Assembly: GCA_964509475.1 (NCBI GenBank)
Contig: CAZDXJ010000037.1
Span: 1-22,687 of the forward strand
Source of the DNA: CAZDXJ01 sp964509475
GTDB taxonomy: Bacteria; Pseudomonadota; Gammaproteobacteria; Methylococcales; Methylomonadaceae
Length of the DNA stretch: 22,687 bases
Direction of reading: 5' to 3'
The notes under the pieces are model-generated. The model made no database searches. It had not been told where the DNA came from and saw only the letters and a program-made list of their open reading frames with translations. Position 1 is the first letter of the stretch. Every line of letters begins with the position of its first letter. This document shows, piece by piece, positions 16,398 through 22,631 of the stretch. Made by a program: the position numbers and the translations under genes.

Positions 16398-18053
16398 CTA
16401 TCCGGCGCAACAAGACAGTTCATGCACATCCTTGCTAAAGGTTTGCGCACAAAGTTTGATGGCCTCCACCATCGTCAAATAAGGAAACAGCAATCCCGCA
16501 AGTTCTTCCACAGTCATTTGATGGCGTATTGCCAATACCGCCGTCTGGATGATTTCACCGGCGCCGGGCGCCAGTATCTGGGCGCCCAACAGGCGCCGGC
16601 TGTGCTTTTCAATCACCAGTTTCACAAAACCCCGGGTTTCAAAGTTCGCCAGCGCACGCGGTACATTATCCAATGTCAACAACCGGCTATCGGTTGTCAG
16701 ATTACGTTGCCGTGCCTGGGCCTCGGTCAGGCCCACGGTCGCCATTTGTGGCTCGGTGAACATGACCGCCGGCATGGCCGACAAATCCAGTACCGTATCG
16801 CCGCCGGTCATATTAATCGCGGCGCGGGTGCCGGCAGCGGCTGCCACATAAACAAATTGTGGCTGATCGGTACAATCGCCCGCCGCATAAATATGTTCCG
16901 CCGAAGTACGCAGATGTTGATCGATGATAATCTGGCCTTGTGGATTGCAGCGTACACCGGCCTTGTCCAAAGCCAATGCCTGCGTGTTGGCGGCACGACC
17001 GGTGGCGATTAATAGCCGATCACCGGTAATGGTTCGGCCTTTGCTGGTTTTAAGTTTGAATTTGCCGGATGTAAACGGCCGTTTTTTATAAGAAACCGAC
17101 GCCGCCTCGGTATGATTCAGAATGGTCATGCCTTCTGCGGTTAAAATTTTATGCAGTTGGCTGCCCAGTTCCGGCTCTTCCTGAAACAACAGGGAATGGC
17201 GGGCCAGCAAGGTTACCTTGCAGCCCAGGCGTAAATAGGCCTGGGCCAATTCCAGAGCGACAATGGAAGAGCCAATCACCAATAGATGCTTCGGTAATTT
17301 TTCCGCCTGCAAGGCTTCTGTCGAGATCCAGTAAGGCGTTTCCGCCAAACCCGGAATGGAAGGGATACGGGCGGATGCACCGCTGGCAATCAAAAACCGA
17401 TCCGCCGTTATTTCGGTCGTCCGCCCGTTTTCCTGATCGACAACGAGCGTATGCGCATTCTTGAATCGGGCGTCACCCTTCAATAGCTGAATGTGCGGAT
17501 TTTTTTGCAAAATGTTTTCATATTTGGCGGTACGCAGTTCATCCACCCGTGCCTGTTGTTGAGCCAGCAGCTGCTTGCGATCGATAACCGGCTTTTGTTT
17601 TTTGATGCCGGCAAAGGGATGGCACTGCTGCAAATGGGCAATGTGGGCGGCACGAATCATGATTTTGGACGGGACACAACCGATATTGACGCAGGTACCG
17701 CCAATGACCGGAGCACGCTCCACCAGGGTCACTGTAGCGCCATTTTCCACCGCCTTGATGGCGCAGGCAAACGCCGCCGACCCGGTGCCGATAATCGCAA
17801 CCCGCAGACCTTGCTGACCTGATTTTGCTACCGGCTTTGAACCCTGTTCCATAGTGCTGACCGAATAACCCTTGTCTTCAATCATCCCGATCAACACTTC
17901 CGCACGGATATCGCCTGCAACCGTCAGAACGCCAATGCCTTCGGCATAAGACACTTCGATATGAACACCCTCCAGGGCATTCAAGGTCTGTTCAATAGCG
18001 GCGGCACAACCGGAACAGGTCATGCCGTCAATTTTCAATGTAATGGCCTCCAT
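16398..18053 (-). CDS. merA: Mercuric reductase MerA
   Basis: This 551-residue cytoplasmic flavoenzyme reduces Hg(II) to volatile Hg(0) with NADPH. The order is an N-terminal MerP-like domain with GMTCSGC (C13, C16), an FAD site VAIIGTGSAAFA (85-96), the redox-active pair GTCVNIGCVPSK (C121, C126), an NAD(P) site VIGSSIVALELAQAY, a second FAD contact YAAGDCTDQPQFVYVAAAAG, the dimerisation domain, and the terminal Cys pair in ELSCCAG (C548, C549) that passes Hg(II) to the active site. All catalytic residues are present and the length is usual for a one-HMA MerA. Its ATG directly abuts the TAG of merP, with GGGAAG about 9 nt upstream, so translation is coupled. It is the last gene of the merTPA operon. 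Confidence 0.95.
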   Translation of the reverse strand: MEAITLKIDGMTCSGCAAAIEQTLNALEGVHIEVSYAEGIGVLTVAGDIRAEVLIGMIEDKGYSVSTMEQGSKPVAKSGQQGLRVAIIGTGSAAFACAIKAVENGATVTLVERAPVIGGTCVNIGCVPSKIMIRAAHIAHLQQCHPFAGIKKQKPVIDRKQLLAQQQARVDELRTAKYENILQKNPHIQLLKGDARFKNAHTLVVDQENGRTTEITADRFLIASGASARIPSIPGLAETPYWISTEALQAEKLPKHLLVIGSSIVALELAQAYLRLGCKVTLLARHSLLFQEEPELGSQLHKILTAEGMTILNHTEAASVSYKKRPFTSGKFKLKTSKGRTITGDRLLIATGRAANTQALALDKAGVRCNPQGQIIIDQHLRTSAEHIYAAGDCTDQPQFVYVAAAAGTRAAINMTGGDTVLDLSAMPAVMFTEPQMATVGLTEAQARQRNLTTDSRLLTLDNVPRALANFETRGFVKLVIEKHSRRLLGAQILAPGAGEIIQTAVLAIRHQMTVEELAGLLFPYLTMVEAIKLCAQTFSKDVHELSCCAG

Positions 18054-18380
18054 CTATTGGCTTCCCGGCCCGGTTTGCGTACGCAGCGTTGCCGGATAAC
18101 CCGCCTCCGTAGTGGCTTTGATCAGGGCGTCGGTATTGGTTTGTTCAGGATCAAAAACCACCTGGGCCGTTTTCGACTTGAAATCCACGTTGACATCGCG
18201 CACACCGGCAACCGCTTGCAGCGCCTTTTTAATCGTGAATTTACACAGGGCGCAGGTCATGTTCTGGACATCAAGGGTGACCGGTTGCATCGTATTCTTT
18301 TGCGCCACTTGCGCTGTCTGCGCTGAAACGGCCGGAACCATACCCAATAACAACGTTATCGTAAAAATCAATGTTTTCAT
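18054..18380 (-). CDS. merP: Periplasmic mercury-binding protein MerP
   Basis: This 108-residue protein has a signal peptide (MKTLIFTITLLLGMVPAVSA, cleavage likely before Q21) and a single HMA domain with NMTCALCKFTIKKAL, where C43 and C46 bind Hg(II). The F-D-x-x-Q/T and TEAGYPATL ending is as in other MerP proteins. It collects Hg(II) in the periplasm and hands it to MerT. An upstream in-frame start at 18413 is rejected because it would put a charged stretch (PRFLWNEEK) before the signal peptide and overlap merT, while the ATG at 18378-18380 has GAGGAG about 6 nt upstream, overlapping the merT stop. The gap to merT is 10 bp and to merA 0 bp. Confidence 0.92.
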   Translation of the reverse strand: MKTLIFTITLLLGMVPAVSAQTAQVAQKNTMQPVTLDVQNMTCALCKFTIKKALQAVAGVRDVNVDFKSKTAQVVFDPEQTNTDALIKATTEAGYPATLRTQTGPGSQ

Positions 18381-18390
18381 CAGTTTCTCC

Positions 18391-18762
18391 TCATTCCATA
18401 AAAAACGGGGCATACCAGGGAAACGCCAGCAGCAACAAAATAGCGCCCGACATCAACCAGAAAATCAGCCGTTGCCTGCGATTGACCGCATCCGATGCGC
18501 AAGCGGCACCCTCTTTGCAGTCGTTCTCAGGAAAATATAACTGGACAAAACCCATCCAGATAAGCAACAGCGTCACAACCAGAAAAAAGGGCCGCACCGC
18601 TTCCATTGATGTCAATGTACTTATCCAGGCGCCGCCAATCCCCAAAGACAAAAGCAACAACGGCCCGACACAACACACCGAAGCACCGATCGCGGTCAAT
18701 ACCGCGCCAATGCCCAGCCAGGACGTTTTCCCGTCCTTGCCTTTCTGTTCATCTGTTATCAT
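18391..18762 (-). CDS. merT: Mercuric transport protein MerT
   Basis: This 123-residue inner-membrane protein has three hydrophobic segments. The first carries the vicinal cysteines that take Hg(II) from MerP (ASVCCVGPLLLLSLGIGGAW, C30-C31). The loop after the second segment carries the second pair (C82 and C88 in DCKEGAAC) that passes Hg(II) to MerA. Length and topology are as in classical MerT. The ATG at 18760-18762 has GGAG 7 nt upstream. It is the first gene of merTPA, about 65 nt downstream of the predicted transcript start. No merR, merC, merD or merE is adjacent. Confidence 0.92.
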   Translation of the reverse strand: MITDEQKGKDGKTSWLGIGAVLTAIGASVCCVGPLLLLSLGIGGAWISTLTSMEAVRPFFLVVTLLLIWMGFVQLYFPENDCKEGAACASDAVNRRQRLIFWLMSGAILLLLAFPWYAPFFME

Positions 18763-18796
18763 TACTGTTCTCCAATTTTAAAAACCATTTACCGCC

Positions 18797-18817
18797 CGTT
18801 TGACAGCACGTCAAACG
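18797..18817. promoter_or_regulatory. Dyad in the mer leader
   Basis: CGTTTGAC (18797-18804) and GTCAAACG (18810-18817) form a perfect 8-bp inverted repeat with a 5-nt centre. It lies between the mer -10 and the merT ribosome site. As RNA it is a leader hairpin; as DNA it could be a second operator. Confidence 0.4.
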
Positions 18818-18831
18818 ATAAGTTGATTTAA

Positions 18832-18863
18832 ATTTTAAACCCTGTTCTATAGAACAGAGTCAA
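18832..18863 (-). promoter_or_regulatory. mer promoter and MerR-type operator
   Basis: On the minus strand, -35 TTGACT (18858-18863) is followed by the perfect 16-bp dyad CTGTTCTATAGAACAG (18842-18857) and then -10 TAAAAT (18832-18837, 20-bp spacer) or TTAAAA (19-bp spacer). An over-long 19-20 bp spacer filled by a dyad is the hallmark of promoters activated by MerR-family proteins, which twist the DNA upon metal binding. The dyad sequence is nearer to ZntR/PbrR-like sites than to the GTAC-containing Tn21 mer operator. Confidence 0.75.
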
Positions 18864-18911
18864 ATGTTATGATCCTGTCCATGGTCACGTTCGTGGATTT
18901 TGAAGATCATC

Positions 18912-18935
18912 GGCAAGCCGGCTGGCAGGCTTGCC
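18912..18935. repeat. Inverted repeat (8-bp stem)
   Basis: GGCAAGCC (18912-18919) and GGCTTGCC (18928-18935) pair perfectly around an 8-nt loop. It is one of several hairpins in the gene-free stretch between merT and the TauE-like gene. Confidence 0.5.
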
Positions 18936-18959
18936 TGTTGAACTCCCATCCCTGGGCCT

Positions 18960-19080
18960 CAAAGCCATTAAGTCAAGAACATGTGAGTTGGGTGCCGGTG
19001 TGACTTGTCGTATTGTGCGGATAAATCCGCACCTACACCCATAAATCCATTCAACAAAAGGGCTTAACTTAATGGCAATA
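18960..19080 (-). mobile_element. MITE copy 2 (121 bp, inverted)
   Basis: This is the same element as at 11413-11533 in reverse orientation, and exactly the same length. The conserved end TTGCCATTAAGTTAAG lies at its right; the left end has drifted (CAAAGCCATTAAGTCAAG). The internal GTGCGGAT/ATCCGCAC hairpin is intact. ATCCCTGGGCCT occurs directly on both sides (18948-18959 and 19081-19092), a 12-bp target duplication. More base changes than between copies 1 and 3 suggest an older insertion or a different subfamily. Confidence 0.85.
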
Positions 19081-19131
19081 ATCCCTGGGCCTGGATTCCG
19101 CCCATCCCTGGCGGAATCCAGTGACAGGGAT
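19081..19131. repeat. REP-like hairpin
   Basis: CTGGATTCCGCC (19091-19102) and GGCGGAATCCAG (19110-19121) form a perfect 12-bp stem with a 7-nt loop. Outside it, after a 3/3 internal loop, ATCCCTG (19081-19087) pairs with CAGGGAT (19125-19131). MITE copy 2 has inserted at its edge and duplicated the outer left arm. Confidence 0.65.
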
Positions 19132-19318
19132 GTCATTGACCTCTCAAAATACAAACAAGGTCATGCTGTAGGCCGGAACAAGCCCGGCATCCTGTTTACG
19201 GCAAAGGTTTTCATAACTCGATACCTAAAAAAACAGGGTGCTGGGCAAGCGCAGCGGTTCCGGCAAACGTTTCGTTCTGATGGTTACTTCATTTTCCGCA
19301 TTCGTAACCGTGTAGAGT
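19132..19318. other. Gene-free stretch downstream of the TauE-like gene
   Basis: No gene is supported here. There is one more small hairpin, GCCGG/CCGGC (19172-19176 and 19184-19188, 7-nt loop). Short open frames have no ribosome sites and no recognisable protein features. With 18763-19131 this makes 556 bp without a gene, holding the mer promoter, MITE copy 2 and REP-like hairpins. No merR remnant is recognisable. Confidence 0.5.
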
Positions 19319-20431
19319 CTAGCGTATATAACAGGCCTGCCTGAACATCCAGTAATACGCCAATGCGCAGCTTAAAAACAAGGAGAAGCTGATTATCACG
19401 ATATCCCGGGTCAAAGGAACAAGCCAAATTGAACTTGTCACTTCCACAAGGATCAAGCCAATCAAAACACGGGTGATAATTTGATCACTCAAGCAACTGC
19501 AAACATAGGTGCCCAGGGGCGCTCCAAAAATCACCACCGGAACAGCCGCCAGCCAATATTGTTCCACTTCTACGGTAAATCCATCCGTTACAAACAGATG
19601 TAACGCAAAACCGGCAAGTGAATTAAAGCTCATCAAAACAACCGAGCTTGGTGTTGCAATACTTGCTGGAAAGCGAAACAATAATACCAATACAGAAAAA
19701 CCGATAATATCGATGCCGTTACCCACCAGACCGCTTATACAGCCGCCAAGCATTCCAGCAAACAACATTAAAACTCTCTCTCGCCACCCCAGAAAAAGTA
19801 AACAATCATTATAACCAGCGCTTCGTTGATTCAATATCAATAGCGCCAAAGCGAGGCTGGCGACGATTGCCGTAAATAACATCTTTGTCAATGCGGGGGA
19901 TAACAAAGGCGCTAACCATAGCGTCCCTGACGTAATACCGATCAAACCACCAAGGCTGACCCATAAAATGAACCGCCATGCCACAGGGATATGCATAACA
20001 ATAATACCCAGCGTTGCCGCAGTCATACCGACACTTTGAATTGCCAGGGAAAAAACTTTGGCATCATAAGGCGGTATATGCAAAACCTTGGTAAACACCG
20101 GGAAAGCCACTGCTCCACCGCCTTCACTGGTCGCTCCGGCAATGAAGGATCCAAATATCATAGTCAAACTGATCTGCCAGTTTCTTTCCAAAATTAAAAT
20201 TGATTCTGGAGATGTATGGATATACCAAAAAAACCAGATGACCATAACCAAGCATAAATTCAGTATCGCTCCATTTAAGCCGGATCGAACACTTTTTCGG
20301 GATACTTCGTTTATTATCCTTTTGCGTAATTGGACACACAGCCGACAAGAACAAAAAACAGCGGGCTTTTCCGTGCTGCAATTGCAAAATTTACAGCATC
20401 TTGTTGATAAATTGAGTTCAGCGCCGGTCAT
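19319..20431 (-). CDS. TauE/SafE family permease with a Cys-rich N-terminus
   Basis: This 370-residue inner-membrane protein has about eight to nine hydrophobic helices. It shows the TauE/SafE features: a GSFIAGATSEGGGAVAFPVFTKVL segment near the first repeat, and GGCISGLVGNGIDIIGFSVLVLLFRFP plus ATPSSVVLMSFNSLAGF in the second. The family exports or imports sulphite, sulphoacetate and other organosulphonates. Unusually, before the first helix there is a soluble segment with seven cysteines in 21 residues (C12, C13, C16, C18, C27, C29, C32), followed by a basic stretch, which looks like a metal or Fe-S site. The ATG at 20429-20431 with a weak AGGAAA upstream is chosen over the in-frame start at 20488, which would overlap the preceding gene. 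It starts 4 bp after the NrtS-like gene ends, so the two form an operon. Confidence 0.8.
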   Translation of the reverse strand: MTGAELNLSTRCCKFCNCSTEKPAVFCSCRLCVQLRKRIINEVSRKSVRSGLNGAILNLCLVMVIWFFWYIHTSPESILILERNWQISLTMIFGSFIAGATSEGGGAVAFPVFTKVLHIPPYDAKVFSLAIQSVGMTAATLGIIVMHIPVAWRFILWVSLGGLIGITSGTLWLAPLLSPALTKMLFTAIVASLALALLILNQRSAGYNDCLLFLGWRERVLMLFAGMLGGCISGLVGNGIDIIGFSVLVLLFRFPASIATPSSVVLMSFNSLAGFALHLFVTDGFTVEVEQYWLAAVPVVIFGAPLGTYVCSCLSDQIITRVLIGLILVEVTSSIWLVPLTRDIVIISFSLFLSCALAYYWMFRQACYIR

Positions 20432-20435
20432 GAGA

Positions 20436-20774
20436 CTATTTCCTGGAAACTTCAATAGCGGAATAGGTCGCAACAGCATAGGGTACAAAATAGCTGATAC
20501 CCGCTTTCACCCAATCCGTTGTCGTCATTTGATCCAGCCAGAGTTTATCGCCATAATTGATTAACATCAGCAGCGTTCCCACCACAAGCGACATCTTGCA
20601 GGCACAAAACACAATCCTGGGTTGTATCGCATAATCAATCAAAATTTTTATCCGATCCACATCCATAGTCCGCATCCGTTGGATGACAAAATTCAGCAAA
20701 CCATGAATCCTTTTTATGCAAGCCAATGCCACCCTCTGGATGTATGGATATGTTTGCGTCAATTTGACTGGCAT
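20436..20774 (-). CDS. NrtS-like nitrate/nitrite transporter family protein
   Basis: This protein has 112 residues. The C-terminal 70 match the pattern of the small two-helix NrtS family: QPRIVFCACKMSLVVGTLLMLINYGDKL (51-78, helix 1), MTTTDWVKAGISYFVPYAVATYSA (83-106, helix 2). NrtS proteins from cyanobacteria and some proteobacteria support nitrate/nitrite transport, probably as oligomers. The first 45 residues are basic and lack a signal peptide; the true start could be further in. The ATG at 20772-20774 has GAGG 8 nt upstream and is preferred to the adjacent TTG (20775-20777). It is the first gene of a two-gene operon with the TauE/SafE permease, preceded by a MerR-type promoter. Confidence 0.75.
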   Translation of the reverse strand: MPVKLTQTYPYIQRVALACIKRIHGLLNFVIQRMRTMDVDRIKILIDYAIQPRIVFCACKMSLVVGTLLMLINYGDKLWLDQMTTTDWVKAGISYFVPYAVATYSAIEVSRK

Positions 20775-20854
20775 CAATCAAACCTCACATTAAAAAATAA
20801 AACTCAAACCATTAATTTTCAGGACACAGCACTTTTATCTCTCCATGTAATAAA

Positions 20855-20887
20855 GGTACCAGTCGCTTTCGGCAAGCGTTTCGTACC
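20855..20887. repeat. Two-part hairpin in the nrtS leader
   Basis: Outer arms GGTAC/GTACC (20855-20859 and 20883-20887) and inner arms CGCTT/AAGCG (20864-20868 and 20874-20878) are separated by a symmetric 4/4 internal loop, with a TCGGC terminal loop. It lies between the candidate promoter and the NrtS-like gene and would be part of the leader RNA. Confidence 0.35.
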
Positions 20888-20908
20888 GATGTTAAAGTCC
20901 ATGTCAAA

Positions 20909-20940
20909 AGTCTAAACCATGTTCCATAGCCCAGGGTCAA
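20909..20940 (-). promoter_or_regulatory. MerR-type promoter of the nrtS-tauE operon
   Basis: On the minus strand, -35 TTGACC (20935-20940) and -10 TAGACT (20909-20914, 20-bp spacer) or TTAGAC (20910-20915, 19-bp spacer) match the geometry of the mer promoter at 18832-18863. Over 33 aligned positions about three quarters are identical, including CTAT at the centre, GAACA after it and GGTTTA running into the -10. The dyad itself is degenerate (about 3 of 7 positions pair). Confidence 0.5.
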
Positions 20941-21050
20941 ATAAAATTTAACCCTTCATGTCCACCGGGTTATCTCCTGCCAAAGAAAAATTGGAAATTT
21001 ATTGATTTTTGCGCTGTCTCAGAGAGAAACGATTTTTTACGGAAATAAAG

Positions 21051-21545
21051 ATGTTGACTTACCCGACGCTTGTTATCTTGCTTGTCTTATCCATCAACGT
21101 ATCTGCCGAGGTTTTCAAATGTAGCGATAGCCAGGGCAAGGTGTTTTACCGGGACAGCCCTTGTCCCGAAAATCTGGCAGGCCAGGTACTGCCGGTAAAA
21201 CCGTTTGATCCGGACAAAATCAGCGAAGCACAATATCGCCTGTCCCGGCAAGTAAAGGCAATGACTGACCGGGAAGAAAAGTTACAACAAATGCGTAACA
21301 GCGAAAGAAAACTTGCCGCTCTGGAAAAAAGCGCCAAGGCGCAGGAACAACAAGCCCGGGCGGCCTGGTACAAAGCCCGCCAACAGCAATACAGTCAACC
21401 TTATCCAAAAGCCAACACGTTTTTTTATGGCCGCCCCTGGATTGTAACCCCCGGACTGTGGCCAGACCCTTATAAACCCCATATTCTACCGGTTATTCCC
21501 AAGCCAAAACCCGGCCATGCGTCCCGGCAGCTTGTACCCCGCTAA
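21051..21545 (+). CDS. Exported DUF4124 domain protein
   Basis: This 164-residue protein has a signal peptide (MLTYPTLVILLVLSINVSA), then the DUF4124 core EVFKCSDSQGKVFYRDSPCP (20-39) with its two cysteines, a long charged helix rich in K, E, Q and R (about 60-125) that is probably a coiled coil, and a Pro/Tyr/Trp-rich tail. DUF4124 proteins are small periplasmic or envelope proteins of unknown function, common in gammaproteobacteria. The ATG at 21051 with GGAA upstream places the signal peptide at the terminus; an upstream in-frame TTG at 21009 would add basic residues and is less likely. The stop TAA lies inside the 11-bp target duplication of MITE copy 3, so the element landed at the very end of the gene without changing it. 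Confidence 0.75.
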   Translation: MLTYPTLVILLVLSINVSAEVFKCSDSQGKVFYRDSPCPENLAGQVLPVKPFDPDKISEAQYRLSRQVKAMTDREEKLQQMRNSERKLAALEKSAKAQEQQARAAWYKARQQQYSQPYPKANTFFYGRPWIVTPGLWPDPYKPHILPVIPKPKPGHASRQLVPR

Positions 21546-21550
21546 AAAGC

Positions 21551-21680
21551 CATTGCCATTAAGTTAAGCCATTTTGTTGAATGGATTTATCCAGCCCTTC
21601 ATTGAAGAGCTGGGTTTATCCGCACAGTACAACAAGCCGCATCGACACCCAAATCATATTTTCTTAACTTAATGGCAGTG
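21551..21680 (+). mobile_element. MITE copy 3 (130 bp)
   Basis: The left end CATTGCCATTAAGTTAAG and the right end (reverse complement CACTGCCATTAAGTTAAG) are identical to those of copy 1. CGCTAAAAAGC flanks both sides exactly (21540-21550 and 21681-21691), an 11-bp target duplication. The left arm of the central hairpin of copies 1 and 2 is replaced by a different one (CCAGC-C-CTTCA-T-TGAAG-A-GCTGG at 21591-21613), which makes this copy 9 bp longer. It separates the DUF4124 gene from the convergent lipoprotein gene. Confidence 0.85.
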
Positions 21681-21732
21681 CGCTAAAAAGCGATGCCACA
21701 AATCCTGTAGTTCCCCCGTCATTTTTTATCTG

Positions 21733-22488
21733 TCAAACCTCTTGTTTGACATAGTTGCGATAATCGATGGACAACTTCAGACCAGCAAAACGTCCTGACA
21801 TTTTTACCAGGTCTTCGGTTTTGTTGTCGATATACAGTTTGATTACGGAAAGCGCTCGCTCCTGATAGCCTTCTTCAATCTTTGGCGTTTCCAGTAAAAA
21901 ATGATACACCAGAACATGAACATCGCTGCCATTTTCAATATCCAGTGGCGGCCCCATGTGTTGCAAAATAGCACTCTGTTTGGGCAGGACCAGGGGAATT
22001 TTCCTGACTGAACGGACATCGGCTTTAACCTGGTTTTTGGCCGCGATAATTTTTGCCCCACCCAGGGATCGCAATGATAACTCGATAAGTTCGGCGGGCG
22101 CGATTTGCAGAAACAAAGGCGAAAACAACCAGGACTCTAACCGGTCTTCCTGATTGAATGTCAGTTCAAAGAAAAACTGGACTTCCGGAAAAACCAGCTG
22201 ATTGTTCGCGTTGGCTTTACGGAACCGGTATTGGCAGGTTTTACCTTGCCGCCGCATTGAACAGGAACTGGGTTGTAATTTGGACAAATAAACAAAATCA
22301 CTGCTGTAAATAACCGGTTTTTTGAAAATCCAGATTAAATCCCCTTGCGACTGGAAAGTAAAATATTTGTCAAATTCATCCAGCTGCAATTTTGTTTGAT
22401 ACAAACGCCAATAAACACAACCACTCAGCAAGCTGGCGATCAGAATCAAGCCCAGAACACGCAAAACCCGGTAATATTTTGTTTTCAT
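21733..22488 (-). CDS. Lipoprotein of unknown function
   Basis: This 251-residue protein has a lipoprotein signal: basic start MKTKYYRVLRVLG, hydrophobic stretch, lipobox LLSGC with the lipidated Cys24. Y26-W27 after the Cys do not include the Asp that retains lipoproteins in the inner membrane, so outer-membrane sorting is possible. The mature part is mixed alpha/beta with a CSMRRQGKTCQYRF segment (two Cys that may form a disulphide), a FFFELTFN strand, and a second domain near HMGPPLDIENGSDVHVLVYHFLLETP. No known family is recognised. It is convergent with the DUF4124 gene. Confidence 0.65.
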   Translation of the reverse strand: MKTKYYRVLRVLGLILIASLLSGCVYWRLYQTKLQLDEFDKYFTFQSQGDLIWIFKKPVIYSSDFVYLSKLQPSSCSMRRQGKTCQYRFRKANANNQLVFPEVQFFFELTFNQEDRLESWLFSPLFLQIAPAELIELSLRSLGGAKIIAAKNQVKADVRSVRKIPLVLPKQSAILQHMGPPLDIENGSDVHVLVYHFLLETPKIEEGYQERALSVIKLYIDNKTEDLVKMSGRFAGLKLSIDYRNYVKQEV

Positions 22489-22593
22489 CTTAATGAAAGA
22501 GTAGAAGCCACCTGGCTAAGTATTTTTTCTATATCAACTTTATCAAATTGATAACTGAAGTTTCCTGGTTTTTACACAAGAGTATATTAGTGG

Positions 22594-22631
22594 TATCTAA
22601 TATTATCGAAATATCAGTATTATCTAATATT
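22594..22631. repeat. Short AT-rich direct repeat
   Basis: TATCTAATATT occurs at 22594-22604 and 22621-22631. The surrounding 200 bp upstream of the lipoprotein gene are AT-rich and hold no gene that can be supported. The repeat may be two regulator sites or chance in an AT-rich stretch. Confidence 0.3.

Noticed and set aside
16422..17012. A 196-residue plus-strand frame after the ATPase gene.
   Set aside because: It is antisense to merA, which has all its catalytic motifs in this stretch.
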